Shown here one piece after another: positions 23,266 through 36,455 of a stretch of 64,000 bases of DNA. The position numbers and the translations under genes were made by a program. The number at the start of each line of letters is the position of its first letter. Within the stretch, counting starts at the first letter, position 1. The notes below the pieces were generated by a model. The model was not told where the DNA came from, made no database searches, and saw nothing but the letters and a program-made list of their open reading frames with translations. Origin of the DNA: Cryphonectria parasitica EP155 (taxonomy: Eukaryota > Ascomycota > Sordariomycetes > Diaporthales > Cryphonectriaceae); the NCBI RefSeq assembly GCF_011745365.1, contig NW_024468913.1:3658001-3722000 (forward strand), written 5' to 3'.

Positions 23266-23879
23266 ACATACTATTCCTTTGAAGTGGTGAACTGTGCTGC
23301 CCCTGTTTTGTGACTAGCTCTATTCTTGTTTGGAGTCAGAGCTACTGTTCATCTATATCGAGAGTATAGGAAGGAGGTCTGAACAGAGCAAGGGACCTGG
23401 GACGACCACGTACAGCTGGCAAAGGCCGCCCGTCCGATGTGAACAATATGGTGACGTCTTTGATGCTATAGAAATGAATCATTGAAACATGTGCACCGGG
23501 TTTAGACTTTCTACTTCTTGTTAGTATCGTCTCATCATTCGTTACCAGACATTCATCCCATCTACGAGTCTGATGCATCTGTATGTCAGTGCGTGTTTGC
23601 ATTAACAAAAACTTGCATTTATTGAGACTACCACATTTGCCAAGCCTTTATTTGGCAGAAGGTTCAAGATCAGCACTGACGTAACTTTCTTCTCCTGCGG
23701 CTCTTAGAAAGGAGATATGGCCTTAGAAGTCGGTTCGGCGAAAAGATGCTGCAAAAGAGCGAAGCGTAACTCATCTTATTTCATCTTGGTTGTCTAACTA
23801 GAGATACATCTGTAAGCGTTTGATGAAGAAAAACCAGTCCTTAAGTATATCAGTTACAAATTGCCTTGCAGCCCGCCGT
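23266..23879. other. Intergenic between cupin and peptidase genes
   Basis: About 600 bases between two converging genes. No coding frame supported; presumably 3' untranslated regions. Confidence 0.5.
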
Positions 23880-25050
23880 TTAAAGATATGCACAGGTCAC
23901 CGTATCTTGAGCATAAGTACAGTTCGACACAACCGCACCGGTCGTCTCCGACACCATCTCCAGGATCTCGACCTGCGCCGCACCACTCATATCGACAGTC
24001 TCATCCTCTGTGACGGCGCTGCAGCCTGTGAACTCAACGCTGCCGTAGTCGATAAAAGGGATCAGGTCGTATTCCACATCGATGGCGTCTGTTATTTATT
24101 TGGGGGGTGTTGCCCCCTCGGAACTTTAGTATTTGTGTGCGAGGCGCGGAAAGGGAAGACGGGGCAAAGGGAAAGAGGGGCTGGTTGGGCTTACAATCCT
24201 CCACGATCCACTCCGCTGTCTGCCCGCAAAGGTCGCCGTAGTCGTTCTCAATGTCTGTGTAACTATAATTTGCGCTCACACCGGTGGAGAGATTGTCGAT
24301 GACTGGGGCGTTGAATAGTGAGCATGGGTCAACTCGCAACTCATGCCACTTCAAGCTGGGCGGAGATCTGCAGCGGACGGAAAAAGGAAAAGGAAACCAA
24401 AAACAAAAAAGGAAAAGAGGTGGAGGGGGGGGGGGGGGGAAGACGGCACACTCACCAGCAATGCCAGAGTTGGTCCCAATAGCCGTGACCGTCATCTGAA
24501 TCGAATCACCTGCAGAAATCGATACATCAAGAGTATCCACTGTTGTCGCCATTAGTGATCCAACATCAGACTCTCTCCTGCGTGCTCATGTCACCCAATA
24601 CGATTCGACTTATGGGCGAGAGACACGGAGACAAGGGGTAATAAAGATCGTCTCACCATCCGGTAGCCAACAAGCCCAAGCACTATACCCAACAACTCCG
24701 TCCTCGATCGTGAGGAAGATGCCCGTCTGGAGCAGTGCTGCACAGCTGTCCCCATCAATTCCGACCCAGATCGCGCCGCCATACTGCGTGCCCTCGGTGT
24801 AATTACTAGCTGAAGGGTCGATGGTCGGCACGACGATCGTCCCGGTGACAGAGGTGTACTTGGTCCCGATGAGCTCAACACCGGACCAGTTCAGGCTCTC
24901 GGATACGTCGCGCTTGCTAGCGGACGAGTACGGAGGGGCATGCATCCTATGGCCGCGGGGGCGGATGGGAGGACGTGCGTGAGGGTTGGCGCTGGTTGCC
25001 AGAGTGTAGGGCAGGGCGAGAAAGGTTATCAAGATGGCTAGTGACTGCAT
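23880..25050 (-). CDS. Secreted glutamic peptidase (eqolisin, family G1)
   Basis: Four exons, 25050-24657, 24539-24456, 24302-24195 and 24088-23880, all joined in phase 1, giving 264 aa. The ATG at 25050 starts a signal peptide (MQSLAILITFLALP); a basic propeptide ends at a Kex2-type Lys46-Arg47. The mature part shows the eqolisin pattern: NWSG, VTGTIVVP, WVGIDGDSC, LLQTG with the presumed catalytic Gln108, AEWIVED with the presumed catalytic Glu190, and a closing IPFIDYGSVEFTGC. Family members are acid-active endopeptidases secreted by filamentous fungi. Introns are 91-153 nt with good signals (for example GTGAGA, CACTAATGG, AACAG). Four cysteines near the C-terminal half suggest disulfides. 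Expression is probably linked to acidic, protein-rich conditions, which the sequence does not show. Confidence 0.93.
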
Positions 25051-28000
25051 GTTGATCAAGTAGATGGACTATAACCGCTGCTGCTGAGATTGGGTTGAGT
25101 ATCGAGTATTGACTATGACACTATACTAACGCAGGTGATCGTGTAATCTGCTGGCACCATCCGACCGCAGCCCAGTCTCATTTATAACAATAACAAGCCT
25201 ACATGCCTACACAGGCCGTCGGGTCCATCGCAAAGAGCGCGGCATGTTCTCCATGCTGAAGGAGGGTTGCGGCCAGCTTCACGGAGATTAGCCTGTTCGG
25301 TTACATGCCTGCGGTGCTTGAGTGAAGGATCGCATCAACCGCAGTGCCAGGGTCGATGAACTGCTGTATGCGGCGATTTAACCCTCGATAACTCTGCTCA
25401 CCGTACCGGCCTGTATAATCTTTCGAGCTGCAGAGATAAGCAAAGAGATCCTTCAATGCATCCCTCTCGGCAAATTCAAGTGGTCAAACAGACAGACGAG
25501 GTGTTCCTTAAGCCCTTCTACAAGAACGGGAGCGTCTATTTCGGGGATACAAAGTTGAAGACGAAAGCCAATACACAAAAGAAAGGATTCAACAGACACT
25601 TGGACCGACCGAGCCTCGTGTCTTCGTTCATGCTGATTGCTCCCAGACTCTCGCACACACCCCAGCATGTCTTTCGCGCAAGCAAGAAGAAAATCGTCCC
25701 ACAAACGGGAGCCAAGAGAAATGTGCTTCTAGACAGCGCATTGCCCATGCCAATCACTCGATTGGGTCAAAGAGATGAAGGCGATCTACAGAATGAGAAG
25801 ACCAGATCGTCCAGTTTGCATTGTCAATGGGGTGCGAGTCCCTCGAAAATCTGGGTCTGAATGATACTATGAATGTAAACCCTCTTAGCTTGACAGGTAG
25901 TAGGATCAGAAGTGAGTGTATCCAAAATATTTTCACCATGCTAAGGGGGCAGTCTGCCCGAGCGTCTTGGCTAGGAATCAGCCTCAATCCTCAAAAAGGT
26001 TCCGATAGAGGATGAGGGCAACACTCAGATTGGGGGGGGGGGGCGGGGTTGATGGTACAGCTCATTCTGAGAACGTCACTTGCTGAGCCTCTGATCGGCG
26101 AACCTTGAAGTCTGGCCTTTGTGTGAATCTAGCTTTGTGTGTGGATTGGACCGAAAAGCGGGGAAAAGGTCTAGATTATCTTGTGCCAGAATAGATGGAG
26201 AGGAGAAGACTTCTTTGCTGTGGGAACCGCGTCCTTGCAGGTCGTTAGAACCAGATATCCCCACGCTGGGCTTATCTGGTTGAACGTGAAGACGTGGGTG
26301 TTTGTCGCCCGCCGTACACGGACCCTCAGCCTGGTGATATGAGCACGAGCGATGGTGTCATAATCATGAACATCGTCTACAGTCTTCTTTGCTTGCCTTG
26401 CGACCATGTCCCTCGACTACTCTGGCGTTGAAGTAATAGGTATAGCTTTGGAGCTTAGGACGCCAGGCCGTACGCTGACTCCGAAAAAGCGCTTCTAAGT
26501 TATTCAGCAGCATTGCAAACAGACCTGGGTTGTCCGCTCATTGTGCAATTATGCAATTATGCATCGAGTTAGGTGAATGTTGTTGCCGGGGTAAGCTGCA
26601 GGCTGACTGACAGCCTATGAGACGTGAGTGTTTCTTTGAATCTGTACCAGTATGGGGAGTAAAGGATCCTTGATCAAGCTCTCTTATTTCACGGCAGATG
26701 TTTTTCTCGTAAAGCGGAGCGTCAAGGTCAGACAAGGCATGCAATTTGGTGGAGCTCCGCGATAAGACGGCATGGCTGCCATCCGAGACCGCGACAGAAT
26801 CCGCCTGGAGCGCCCAATTGGCGTACAGAAAGCGCTGCCCGTGGACATGGAGAGGGAGAGGGTCTTGATATGCTGCATCTCGTCAGCTGGCGCTAGGCTC
26901 TTGTCCTCGTTGCACTCGGCAGTGCAGTGCATTGATCAACCCCCCTCCTCCTTCTCTATCACCAAACGCTAAGGTCTGAAAAAGAGGGCTCCTGTCACCG
27001 CCGGCCCACCCCCCTCCCTTCTTTCCTCGTGCAACAAGGTCGTGAAGCTCCCCAAGACAGTTAGTTACGCAGAGCAGCAAGCAGCTGAAAATGCCAAGTG
27101 CTAACCTCTGGTGACGGGCTCGGAAGTGGCAGACCGGTAGCTTCCGAGGCCCTGGCCCCTGATCGTCGAGGGATGGGGAGCGGAGAAGTCGTTGCCAGGA
27201 TCTGGGTGAGAGGCACACGCAGTCATCGATTTATCTAAGCATCATCATCCGAACAATAAACCTCCGCACAACTGGACCCAGTGAGCGATCGAGATCGAAG
27301 CCTCGAGGTCTCGTCACAAAATTTCATCAAAGAGCGCTGTAACAGGAAAAGTGGAAGAGATGAGTGCACGTCGGCGCCCTCAGCTGGACGACGCAGCTCT
27401 CGACATGATGACGTTTTCGACCGATGTGAGCCTGATTTCGAGACCTAGGTTGAAGCTGGTTACTGAGGAGTGATTGGCCTAAATAGCTTTGGGTGGCACC
27501 AAAAGCAGCCTCAAGGTGGTAACACCGTCTTTTTGTTGACGCGTTAGACCATCCCTGACCCTGCAAGGCTGCATCTCTTATGAGAAGTGAGAGGTAGAGC
27601 AGGAGGGGGCAAGACCACCGCCAGAGAGCCAACGTCTCCGCAGTTTGTTACCGCCCAGCGCTGCCTAGTAACGGAGTAGTCCGGACTATAGTACTTTATG
27701 TATGGTTGGCGGGTCCGTGGCGGTCTGGATAGCGGTTCTCGAATCTCGCTGGATCTTTCGAAGAAGGTTTATTGTGGGTCTGGGCAGAGATGATTGACTG
27801 CTGATTGCCACTGCCTGGCCCCGTGCCCAGATATGCAAAAGCCCTGGGTGTCGAATCATTCGTGGTCAGTTGACACCGAGCGAGATGGACTCAACAACAA
27901 ACAACAGCACCAAGCGCGCTCCCGATGGCGGGTATCAGTCACCTGCTGCCTGTGTTCGAGAGGAGCCTCTGTCGATGGATCTGCAATGCAGCTTCGCGCA

Positions 28001-30453
28001 GCAGGCCAATGGTGGGCGAGCAAGGGGGCCATCTGAAACACACACTGCCCGGAAAGGGCATCGTGACCTTGCCTGTGCATAGATAACTGGGAAACTTCCG
28101 ACCGTAGCTGCATGGGTCAAGACAAAATAAAAATAAAAAATGACTCCGTAACAGTGATTTGGCACTGGTAGCAGTGTCCCATAGCCGCCGGACCATGCCA
28201 GGGCCTGAACGAATCGTCCTGTACAGACGCGTGCCAGCTTCTCCCGGTCTGGATCGTGATACAGCAGCCCGTGAGCAGCTTTGTGTGTTACTATGTAGGA
28301 GTCGGGGAAATGGCGGTCGGTTCGAGAATCCAGGTTCGAGGCACCGGGGGCGCCATCCTCCGGGAACAAGGGGCGGGCATTCTCTCCCTGTGCGGACCTG
28401 GTGCAGGCTATAGTGGTAGCATGATACATGTTTTCTTCACCCATATGTACCATACTCTTGAATACCAACCATAACAGTAACCATAGCCGCACGCCACAAG
28501 TCGAGAGGGCTGGAGTGGATTCTTTGTTGGGGGGTCGGAATGGCTGCTTCAGATGCTTTCAGGTCGGTACATAGTAGAGCAGGCGAGATTCTCCCATCAG
28601 GTAAAGAACTCGGCGAACCTCATCCTCATAACACTACACTCTGGCATGGTATGTAAAATGATGGAATAATGGTGACTGTCGCAGCAAGGAGATTAGACAC
28701 CAATCTGGGGAGAGCCGAGTGTGGTAGCGAGGTCGTTGCAACGGTCTCTATTGTCGCCGGCGGGGAAAGAAAAGAACCGGCGACCGGTTTGAGTCTCAAG
28801 TGTTAGCGATAGCGTTGCAACAGAGTTGGAGCAACCAGGTTTCCAAGCTCGATGAATGGTATTTCTTGCAGGATCTGGATGGAATTCCTGGCCATCCATG
28901 TCTCCCCGCATACTGGCTCGTTTCCCAGCCTGAATTCATCTGGGTGTCCGAACCATGGTGTTCCTGTAATTGAAACGGTAGTATGATGTCTTTGGGGAAT
29001 GTATTGAGGTCTGAGCTGTGGCTGCTGCAGTAGCTTCCGGCTCTGTCTGAAGTTCCTGTCTCCTGCAGGGGAGCTTCAACACTCATTTTCTTTTTTTGGC
29101 CTTCTCAGCCCCCGAGCGATGATGATGTTCTGTGTTGTCATGCTGTGATTTGTCTTGGCTGGAATCAGGCCAGGCCAGGTCAGGTGAGGGCAGAAGACGG
29201 CATGTCCGAGGTCTGCTAGTTAGTAGTATCCGTAGGAAATCATTGAAGGAGAGGAGGAGGAGGATTTTCGTTATTGCATCGCCCACTGTCTGCTTTAGCC
29301 TGACGCAGGCTCAAACAGAGCATCTGAAAAGATCTCCTTTGAGTGAGGACATACCATAGAGTACATCATACATAGGACTATGACAAAAAAAAAAAAAAAA
29401 AAGAACCAAGCGAAAAGTTGGGGCGCTGTTGTTCAGCAGCAAGGTGGAGAACGAATTGCATGCAGAAAAGTTACCTGTGGTTGAGAGGCAGTGGCAGTGA
29501 TGATCACTCGGGCCCAGGCCTAAGCAGGACTGGAGCCAGGGAGTGCCTGCTGAGCCTTGGCCCCTCCTTCCCTCCCCCCACCTACCATGGTACCTCTCCA
29601 CCAGCACAAAATAACGTACGATGAAATGTACTTGTCGTGTATCTGCCAGATGCCAATCGAGCGTCCTGCTTGCAACTTTCCAGCTTTCTGTTTTCCCTGT
29701 TTCTGAAAAGGCGCCAGTAACAAATGCCATCTCCATCCCTCCCCCAAATTCCCCACATGCGCCAGCTCAGCCTACACTAAGACCTCCAGCTTGCACTCTA
29801 TTCCCAAACTCGTCCTTGTCTTGGATCTCCCTCTTTTTCTTCTTCCCTGCCTGCTTTCCTCTCTCATCTTGATATCTTCCCCCTGCCCTATTTGACTGGT
29901 CTTCAGTTGCCCCCCCTCCTTCGTTTTCATCTCCTTACTTGTCTCCCGCCCCCTTCCCCTTTCCTTCTATTCTTCCTTTGAACTTGGCAATCCAATCTGA
30001 CCAACGTGGGCCCTTGTCATCTAATCGCCTGTGAACTTGTCCCTCACTCCTCCTACGGCTCGGCCTCACGCCATTCCTAGGCCCAATTTTTGCAAGGAGA
30101 GGAGTTGAAGAGTCCCTGGCTCTCGACCCGGACTTCCTGGATCCCACCTGGCTCCGTTTAAACATCCGTGCCCGTTCCGCATCACGCACTCTCTTGGCCC
30201 TCCTCCACTCACACCTCCCCCACTCCTCCCTCCCAAAACCCACCCTTCCTCACTTATCTTCCGACTACGACCCGAATTTCCAGGAAAGACCTGTCGTCCT
30301 GTCCCTCGACCTAACTGACGGTCATCTCCACCATCTGGGCACTCATCGACAGCAACTGACCACCCTTCACTTCGACGGACGGAATGGCGGTCTCATGCTG
30401 CACATGAAAGCTTGATACTCGTTGCTGCCTGTCCTCGGGCACAGCTCGACGCC
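25051..30453. other. Gene-poor region, 5.4 kb
   Basis: No supportable gene on either strand. A frame at 25456-25860 (+) and one at 27935-28492 (-) are moderately long but have no recognisable motif. G runs occur near 26032 and a poly-A run near 29385-29402. The last 700 bases (29750-30450) are strongly C/T-rich with few G runs, typical of a long 5' leader of the following gene. Confidence 0.5.
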
Positions 30454-33400
30454 ATGGGGAACACGCCCTCCAAGCCCTCGCAAGGTCGTACTTCCCAGAA
30501 GCTGTCCAAGGCGAGGATCCCCAACTCCTCCACGGCCAAGGCGCCTACTTCAGCTCCCAGCACCCCGCAAGCCGGCACTATCACTCTTACCTCGCACGAC
30601 CAGGCCCCGGCCCTGATCAGCATCCCTTATTCTGCAACCACCACTCCCAGTCCTGTCGATGAGGATCACAACGAAGTGGGCAAGGAGCCCTCAGACAGGC
30701 AATTTCTTGTACCGCCAAAGGTGCAGAGGCGACTCAGTCTGTTCCGATCGAAATCATCCCAGGATACATCGGAGCGCCGCAAGTCTAGGCGCAATACCAT
30801 CATCGGGCCATCCACTCCCACTTTGGAAGCTGGTGGCGTCTCGAGGGCACAGTCTTTGTCTGCTCACAATGTTACGAAAGAACCGCAGAATGTCGTACCC
30901 AGCAGCGAAGAGTATGTGGCTCCATACCATGTAACGCAATCTTTGGCTAACGGGGGCAATGATAGCTGGTCCCCTACCGGGAACCGTGCCTCCTGGGCGT
31001 ACGATATGTCGTCTTATGAAGCCCAACGGATCCTGAACCTCGTCAAGGACCATAATACACATCTTCCCCGCAGCCAGACGTCAACATCGCTGTGCGAGTC
31101 TGCACATAGAGCAGAGATGCGGTCGCCCATCGGTCGTCAAACCCCAGCTGTTATTGGCCAGGCAGAGAGCACCGTGATATCTCGGTCCAACTCGGAGATA
31201 TCCCTGCATCCCCCCATGCGGCGTCGCTCCATCATACAGACACCTGGTGTTGCTACACGGACACGACCAAGTCCTAACGTCACGAGGTCTAGGAGGTCCA
31301 GCCTACGACACAGCCACCCTCCAACGCCAAACATGTCCCGGCAGCCGTCCTTCGAGACAGATGACAGCCGCTTCTTGTCACTCCCACCGCTCCCTGTACC
31401 GATTCGCGTGTCCGAGGACGCGCCTAGGGTACTGACTCCCAAGGATACGGATTACAGCACGACGGGAGCTTTCAAATTCGGAAGCCTTCGGATTACCAAT
31501 GGAAGCCCTGTCTCGACCCCCTCTACGGCAGCGATTAGCAGAGGCCCAGCAGAGATCAGCAGGCCCTATGCAAGTGGCGGTGTGGACTATTTCGCCAGTG
31601 CTCCATCCCGTGACACGGATATGCCGTCTGCGGCAGTGGAGGACCTTGTGCAGTCATCTACTGTTCCCCAGGAACCTCTATTCTCGAAGTCAGGGTCAGT
31701 CCGCGATGTGGTTCCCCAAGCGCAGCTGCCTCCTCTGTCGATCACCACTGCTTCACACGGCACGGATGCGAGCGACATATTGTCCCCTGCGTCGCAGACG
31801 AGCCCTGTTGTTGAGATTCAACAGAAGGCCCCGGCCAGCCCGGTGCTCAAGACGCAGTCAAGACAAGCAGCGGTTGATGACGATTTGTTTGAGGATGACG
31901 ATCAGCCCGAAATATCTGGCGTTGAGGTGCTCGACATCAGATTAGACCCCAACGCGAAGAGCCTCCCGCCTCAGCCAGTGGACTGGTCACAGCAAGGTAC
32001 ACAAGGCATTGCGAGGTCTGACAGTGGCTTCGAGTCAAACGCCAAGTCGGAGTCGTCCCAATCTTGCAACTCACTTACCAAGGCAGACTCTGGCTACAGT
32101 TCCAACATGTCCCTGCGGTCTTTGCGAAACGAGAAGATCCAATCTACGCTCGAGAGAGAGGCTGAGAGAAGCTCAACGGAGAGTGAAAGGGACTCATCCT
32201 TAGTTCTGGGCAGGGAGCCCAGGAGATCGCTTGAGACTCAGGTGACCAAGCCAATGGGGGCCTTGGAAGTTTCCGCTGCCAATTCTGCGCACAGTGACAA
32301 AGCCCCGACGCCCCCACCAAAAGATGACGTCTCATTGAAGCCTACGTCTCAGCCGTCAAAACAAACAGCAGGACCTGGGGTGACACCCAGAAAAGTAGCG
32401 CGGCCGCAGCCCGCCGCCATTGATACCAACAAGGGCAAAGACAAGCGAGGCCTTAGGTCTCCAGGATCCGCTCCATCTACTCCAGCGAGTGTGAGATCGG
32501 AGGACTCGACGTCATCCTTGAGTATTGGAAACAATACCCAGAAGCCAGGCAGATTGCAGCGTTTTCTCAGCCTGAATCACTCGGCGAGGCAGTCTCTCAC
32601 AGTGCATGAGACGCATACCTTCGACAATGAAGTGCCGTCGGTTCCCAAGGAGGTCGAAGACAAGCTCCGTGAGCATACCGGCCTGTTCCCCACAACGGCC
32701 AGGAGGCTTGCACTGAAATCCCAGATAAGCAAGGAGACTTTGAAGACGATATTGAGTGTCGGCAGTCTAGAAATCTCCAAGGACAATGAGCTACCTGCCA
32801 CACCGACGACTCCAGACGGTGATGACGACAAGACGATACGCGACTCAGACGACAGCCAAGAAAGCTCCTTGAAGCAGGCCTTCAGCTCCGTGCAGACAAA
32901 TTTCAAGAGCGGCGCAGTCTCTGTGGTGCAACACCGACGAGATATCCCACGGAAGCCTGTGCCCACCCCGAGACCTTCGCAAGACCAGGGTCTTACCCAG
33001 CAAGCTCTCAGGGACGATAGCATGCTTGCTGTAGAGGCCGAGCTCATAAGCTATACCTCAGTCACAAGCAGCCTGGGCAGCAATGCGTACGATGTCGCTG
33101 CCCGAGCAATGCAGCCAGCGGGACCACCGAGTCGTTCTCAGTCGATGATCTCAGGGCGAGAGCATTACCTACAGTTAAGGACGTACAGTTTGAACACCGC
33201 CCCCCCTAGTGCTTTGAACGAAGGCCCACATCGTTCGACAATGTTCCCGCAAAATAGCTCACTACGCGACAAGCGGAGATCCTCACCTCCAATCAGCATG
33301 GCATCGCGCAACTCGTTTCGCTCGCCTCCGCCGCGGTCACCATTGAGCCCGCAGGGACCGGCGGTTATGCGAAGTACGAGCCACAGTGGTGTGACTGGCA

Positions 33401-33978
33401 GCATGAAAAGCCCATCTCCGCTGGGCGCTATGAACCCTGGAAGTTCCCAGCGAGCGCAGACGATCCGAGTAATACACCCCCCGTCTACCACCATCTCGGG
33501 CACCTTGGCTCCCTCACGCAACTCTCCAGATGCCCTCGGCTCTGCGTCGGTCAACAATCGCCCCCATTCGATGTCGCCAGTCCGCTGTGAATCTATGGGC
33601 GAATCTCAGGATTTCCAATCACATTGTCAGGGTGCCACCGGTCCGTCCCTCAAACACCAATCAAGCCTCGATGGATTCGGTAGAAATCAGCTGCAGGGCG
33701 TCTATATCCCCCTGCCAGCTCACCGAGGACCAACGGTGGAGTCAGATTCCCCGTCTCATCACTGGAGTCCTCGAGGCAGCTCTCGCCTGGGTGAGGGCCA
33801 TTCCCAGTCGGAGCAGCTGGCATGGGCCCCTCCGTACGTACCTCGTGGGTCACATCGTCGAAACTTGTCAGCAGGCAGCCGACCCTACTATCACCAGCTG
33901 GGTGGCAATCATGCGCCTTACCGCATCTTGCACAGTTACAATTCACCCGCGTACCGCAATGCCCCTATCTGGGGTTGA
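30454..33978 (+). CDS. Large disordered Ser/Pro-rich protein with myristoylation-type N-terminus
   Basis: Intronless, 1174 aa, start at the ATG at 30454 (GCCATGGGG); the frame is open upstream but without ATG. The start MGNTPSKPS fits an N-myristoylation signal (Gly2, Ser6), which would place the protein on a membrane. The rest is low-complexity, rich in Ser, Pro, Thr, Arg and Gln, with many basic-Ser-Pro sites (RRLSLFRSKSS, RRRSIIQTPG, RRSSLRHSHPPTP) suited to phosphorylation and 14-3-3 binding. Short ordered-looking islands: TTGAFKFGSLRI (about 343-354), GRLQRFLSLNHS and an alpha-helical region near 730-790 with TTARRLALKSQIS. No catalytic domain is seen. The conserved islands suggest a signalling adaptor known only in filamentous fungi, but this is inference. 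Confidence 0.88.
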   Translation: MGNTPSKPSQGRTSQKLSKARIPNSSTAKAPTSAPSTPQAGTITLTSHDQAPALISIPYSATTTPSPVDEDHNEVGKEPSDRQFLVPPKVQRRLSLFRSKSSQDTSERRKSRRNTIIGPSTPTLEAGGVSRAQSLSAHNVTKEPQNVVPSSEEYVAPYHVTQSLANGGNDSWSPTGNRASWAYDMSSYEAQRILNLVKDHNTHLPRSQTSTSLCESAHRAEMRSPIGRQTPAVIGQAESTVISRSNSEISLHPPMRRRSIIQTPGVATRTRPSPNVTRSRRSSLRHSHPPTPNMSRQPSFETDDSRFLSLPPLPVPIRVSEDAPRVLTPKDTDYSTTGAFKFGSLRITNGSPVSTPSTAAISRGPAEISRPYASGGVDYFASAPSRDTDMPSAAVEDLVQSSTVPQEPLFSKSGSVRDVVPQAQLPPLSITTASHGTDASDILSPASQTSPVVEIQQKAPASPVLKTQSRQAAVDDDLFEDDDQPEISGVEVLDIRLDPNAKSLPPQPVDWSQQGTQGIARSDSGFESNAKSESSQSCNSLTKADSGYSSNMSLRSLRNEKIQSTLEREAERSSTESERDSSLVLGREPRRSLETQVTKPMGALEVSAANSAHSDKAPTPPPKDDVSLKPTSQPSKQTAGPGVTPRKVARPQPAAIDTNKGKDKRGLRSPGSAPSTPASVRSEDSTSSLSIGNNTQKPGRLQRFLSLNHSARQSLTVHETHTFDNEVPSVPKEVEDKLREHTGLFPTTARRLALKSQISKETLKTILSVGSLEISKDNELPATPTTPDGDDDKTIRDSDDSQESSLKQAFSSVQTNFKSGAVSVVQHRRDIPRKPVPTPRPSQDQGLTQQALRDDSMLAVEAELISYTSVTSSLGSNAYDVAARAMQPAGPPSRSQSMISGREHYLQLRTYSLNTAPPSALNEGPHRSTMFPQNSSLRDKRRSSPPISMASRNSFRSPPPRSPLSPQGPAVMRSTSHSGVTGSMKSPSPLGAMNPGSSQRAQTIRVIHPPSTTISGTLAPSRNSPDALGSASVNNRPHSMSPVRCESMGESQDFQSHCQGATGPSLKHQSSLDGFGRNQLQGVYIPLPAHRGPTVESDSPSHHWSPRGSSRLGEGHSQSEQLAWAPPYVPRGSHRRNLSAGSRPYYHQLGGNHAPYRILHSYNSPAYRNAPIWG

Positions 33979-36455
33979 CAGTGTCGATACCTGGGGGGAG
34001 CATGCTGGTTGCCTTGGGCCGACTTTGACAATGATGGACGAAATCTTTACTTCGCATCGAACAGGCACGTCGCTGGTCAACGAAGAGTGATAAGTAGGTT
34101 GAGACTTGAGGCCTTTGCATGGCTCCTCAACTGCGCATTAGCAAGTCTCATGGTAAACGCCACACGGGCATTCGACCATGCGAAGCAACATGCGAAGCAG
34201 TTTGGCTGCTTTGATCTAAGTGCAACAGCAGCAGATCGCATCTGATCACGATCATTCCAAAAGATTTCCTTGTCTTTTTTCTTTCCTTCCTTCTTTATTC
34301 ATCTACCAAGGGGTTGTATACATTTCAACGGCCTTCGAAATTTCGGGCCAAAGGCGTTTGGGGGCATCAGCATTAGAGCATCAAGCGGCACATGCAACGG
34401 CACGCAACAGTATTCCACGAACCTTGAACGGTCAGCATTTTCATTTTGTAACGGCGGCATCCATCGAGGCTGGACCAGCCTTTTCGTTATTGATGCAATT
34501 TGAAAGGACTCGTCTCCTGTGGAGATGACAACCCCAAGCGGTAGTCCATATATTGGCGCGCTCTCCCGGACGCGGCGTCATGTTTTCCCTTATTTGCTTG
34601 CGCACTTTTGATCTTGGTGGAAGTTGGCCGGACATCAAAAGGTACAGGCATTTATACCCCCGACAACTTTACAACGGTCATCACCGTATTCGTTACTTCT
34701 GCGTCATGGTACTGGTCAAGAGCGGGTTGAATACCATCAATATCTTGGAGGAGAGGTCACTGGATGGCTCATGGGTTGATCCTCTTCACACACACATACA
34801 CACAAGACAATGGAGAAAGGCCCAAAGACAGGGGGCGGGCAGGATGCCTCGTGGGACAGAGGTGCCTCAGTGAAGGGAGGGCGTAGCTGATACTGGCTTG
34901 AATAGCTTTAGTAGCACAAATATGATGCGATACAAGTGATTCTAGACCCTACATTGTGGTGCCATGCTGCACGTGTTGGTGGTCATGCTCCATTCATCCA
35001 GCTACGTTGGGCCCTGAGCCCTGCGTGGACACTGTTGGTAGAACAGTGCAACTGTTGTAGAATTCTCGCGTGCAGACCGGTGTGGATACGGTCCTCGTGG
35101 TCAGTGTCAAGCCGCATCATGTTGGAGCGCCTGGACCAGCTTTTGACATGCATCCTGAGACAACAACATGATGATGGTAAATCCACATGGATCGACAAAC
35201 AGCCCCGCTGTTGGGTTTCTTTTTATTTTTATCCTCGAAGAAAAACAAATTGACTGGTGAAGGTTGTCGATGCTATATCTGAACTAGCAAAAAAAGATCC
35301 TAGAGATCTGATTTTTGATAACAATGTTGATAGATTCTAGAGTACAAATGCGACATTGTTCGGCCCACTATGGAAAGGTACGAGTAGCCGCTCCAACCTG
35401 ACTGAAAAAGAAATGGGGCAAAGGTTATAAAGACTGTGCTGATGATCAGCACTGTACTCAACACCAATCAAGTCGAGAATTCGATAACAAAATACAAGTG
35501 AGGGGCAACTTTCTGATGACGCCAGGCTGTGCAAAGCGCTTAGGACCGTTCCTTTAGAAGCCCTCGCCACTAATCAATCATCTCAGCCAGGGGCCCCCAT
35601 TATCAACTGCAGATCTCAAGAAGAAGAAAAAGGATATGCAAGGGGGATTTACAGGCGTTTTTGGTAGGTCGCATGCTTGTTTTGCCTGCCTGTCTGTACT
35701 AGCCACCCGCGCATGGCACATACCATAATACAAGCAACGCGCAATAAGCGTGGGTCTTTTTTAACGCTAGCACTTGCATGTGCACCTGCACTGCCCTGAA
35801 TCAAGAGGGGGTGAAGCGTAGGGGGCGGTCACGCTGGACCTGTTGCTTGCTGCAGCAGCTGCGTACTGGGTGGGGGGTGGAGAAGCGGGTTTGGTGGTGG
35901 CACCCTAGGCTGAAGGAGGGGCGCAGTTTCCTTCTGAATCAAACCAACCACAAGCTGCGTGCATCTCTTTCAAGAGACACGGCGGCTCATCTTTTATTCA
36001 TTCTTTTTTCTTTTCGTCCTTGACTTCTTGAACACAGCCCTTTCTTACGTTTCAAGACTTTACATGTTTCTGGATTTTTCTTCATATCGAACGGGAAGAT
36101 CTTACTCGCAGCCTCCAGAAGAACGAAGAGCTGGCTAAGGACCTCGAGGAAGTGGACGAGTTGAGGACCTGCCCCAAACCGCCTCTTTTACACTCGCACA
36201 GACACAAAGAGTGACACTGCATCATCGTTGACCGAAGTTGATATCCCTCGGTAATACGAGACACAACGCCACTTTTCCGTCTGAACTCCCCTTGCCACTC
36301 GTTTCCCAAGTCGGCATTTCAATGCTCGTGAGCCGTGCGTGAGACATAGAGGGGTTATCAGGCGGGGTCAGCCCAGTTCTAGGAGCAACAACCCACCATC
36401 ATCAACAGCAACAGCAGCAGCAGCAGCAGCAACAACAACAACCCCTCCTTTTTGC
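33979..36455. other. Intergenic, 2.5 kb
   Basis: No gene supported. Contains a CAG/CAA repeat at about 36411-36441 and a C run just after the next start codon. Short frames carry no recognisable features. Confidence 0.5.

Noticed and set aside
27935..28492. Minus-strand frame of 185 aa
   Set aside because: Several other frames overlap it, composition is random-looking and no domain is visible.
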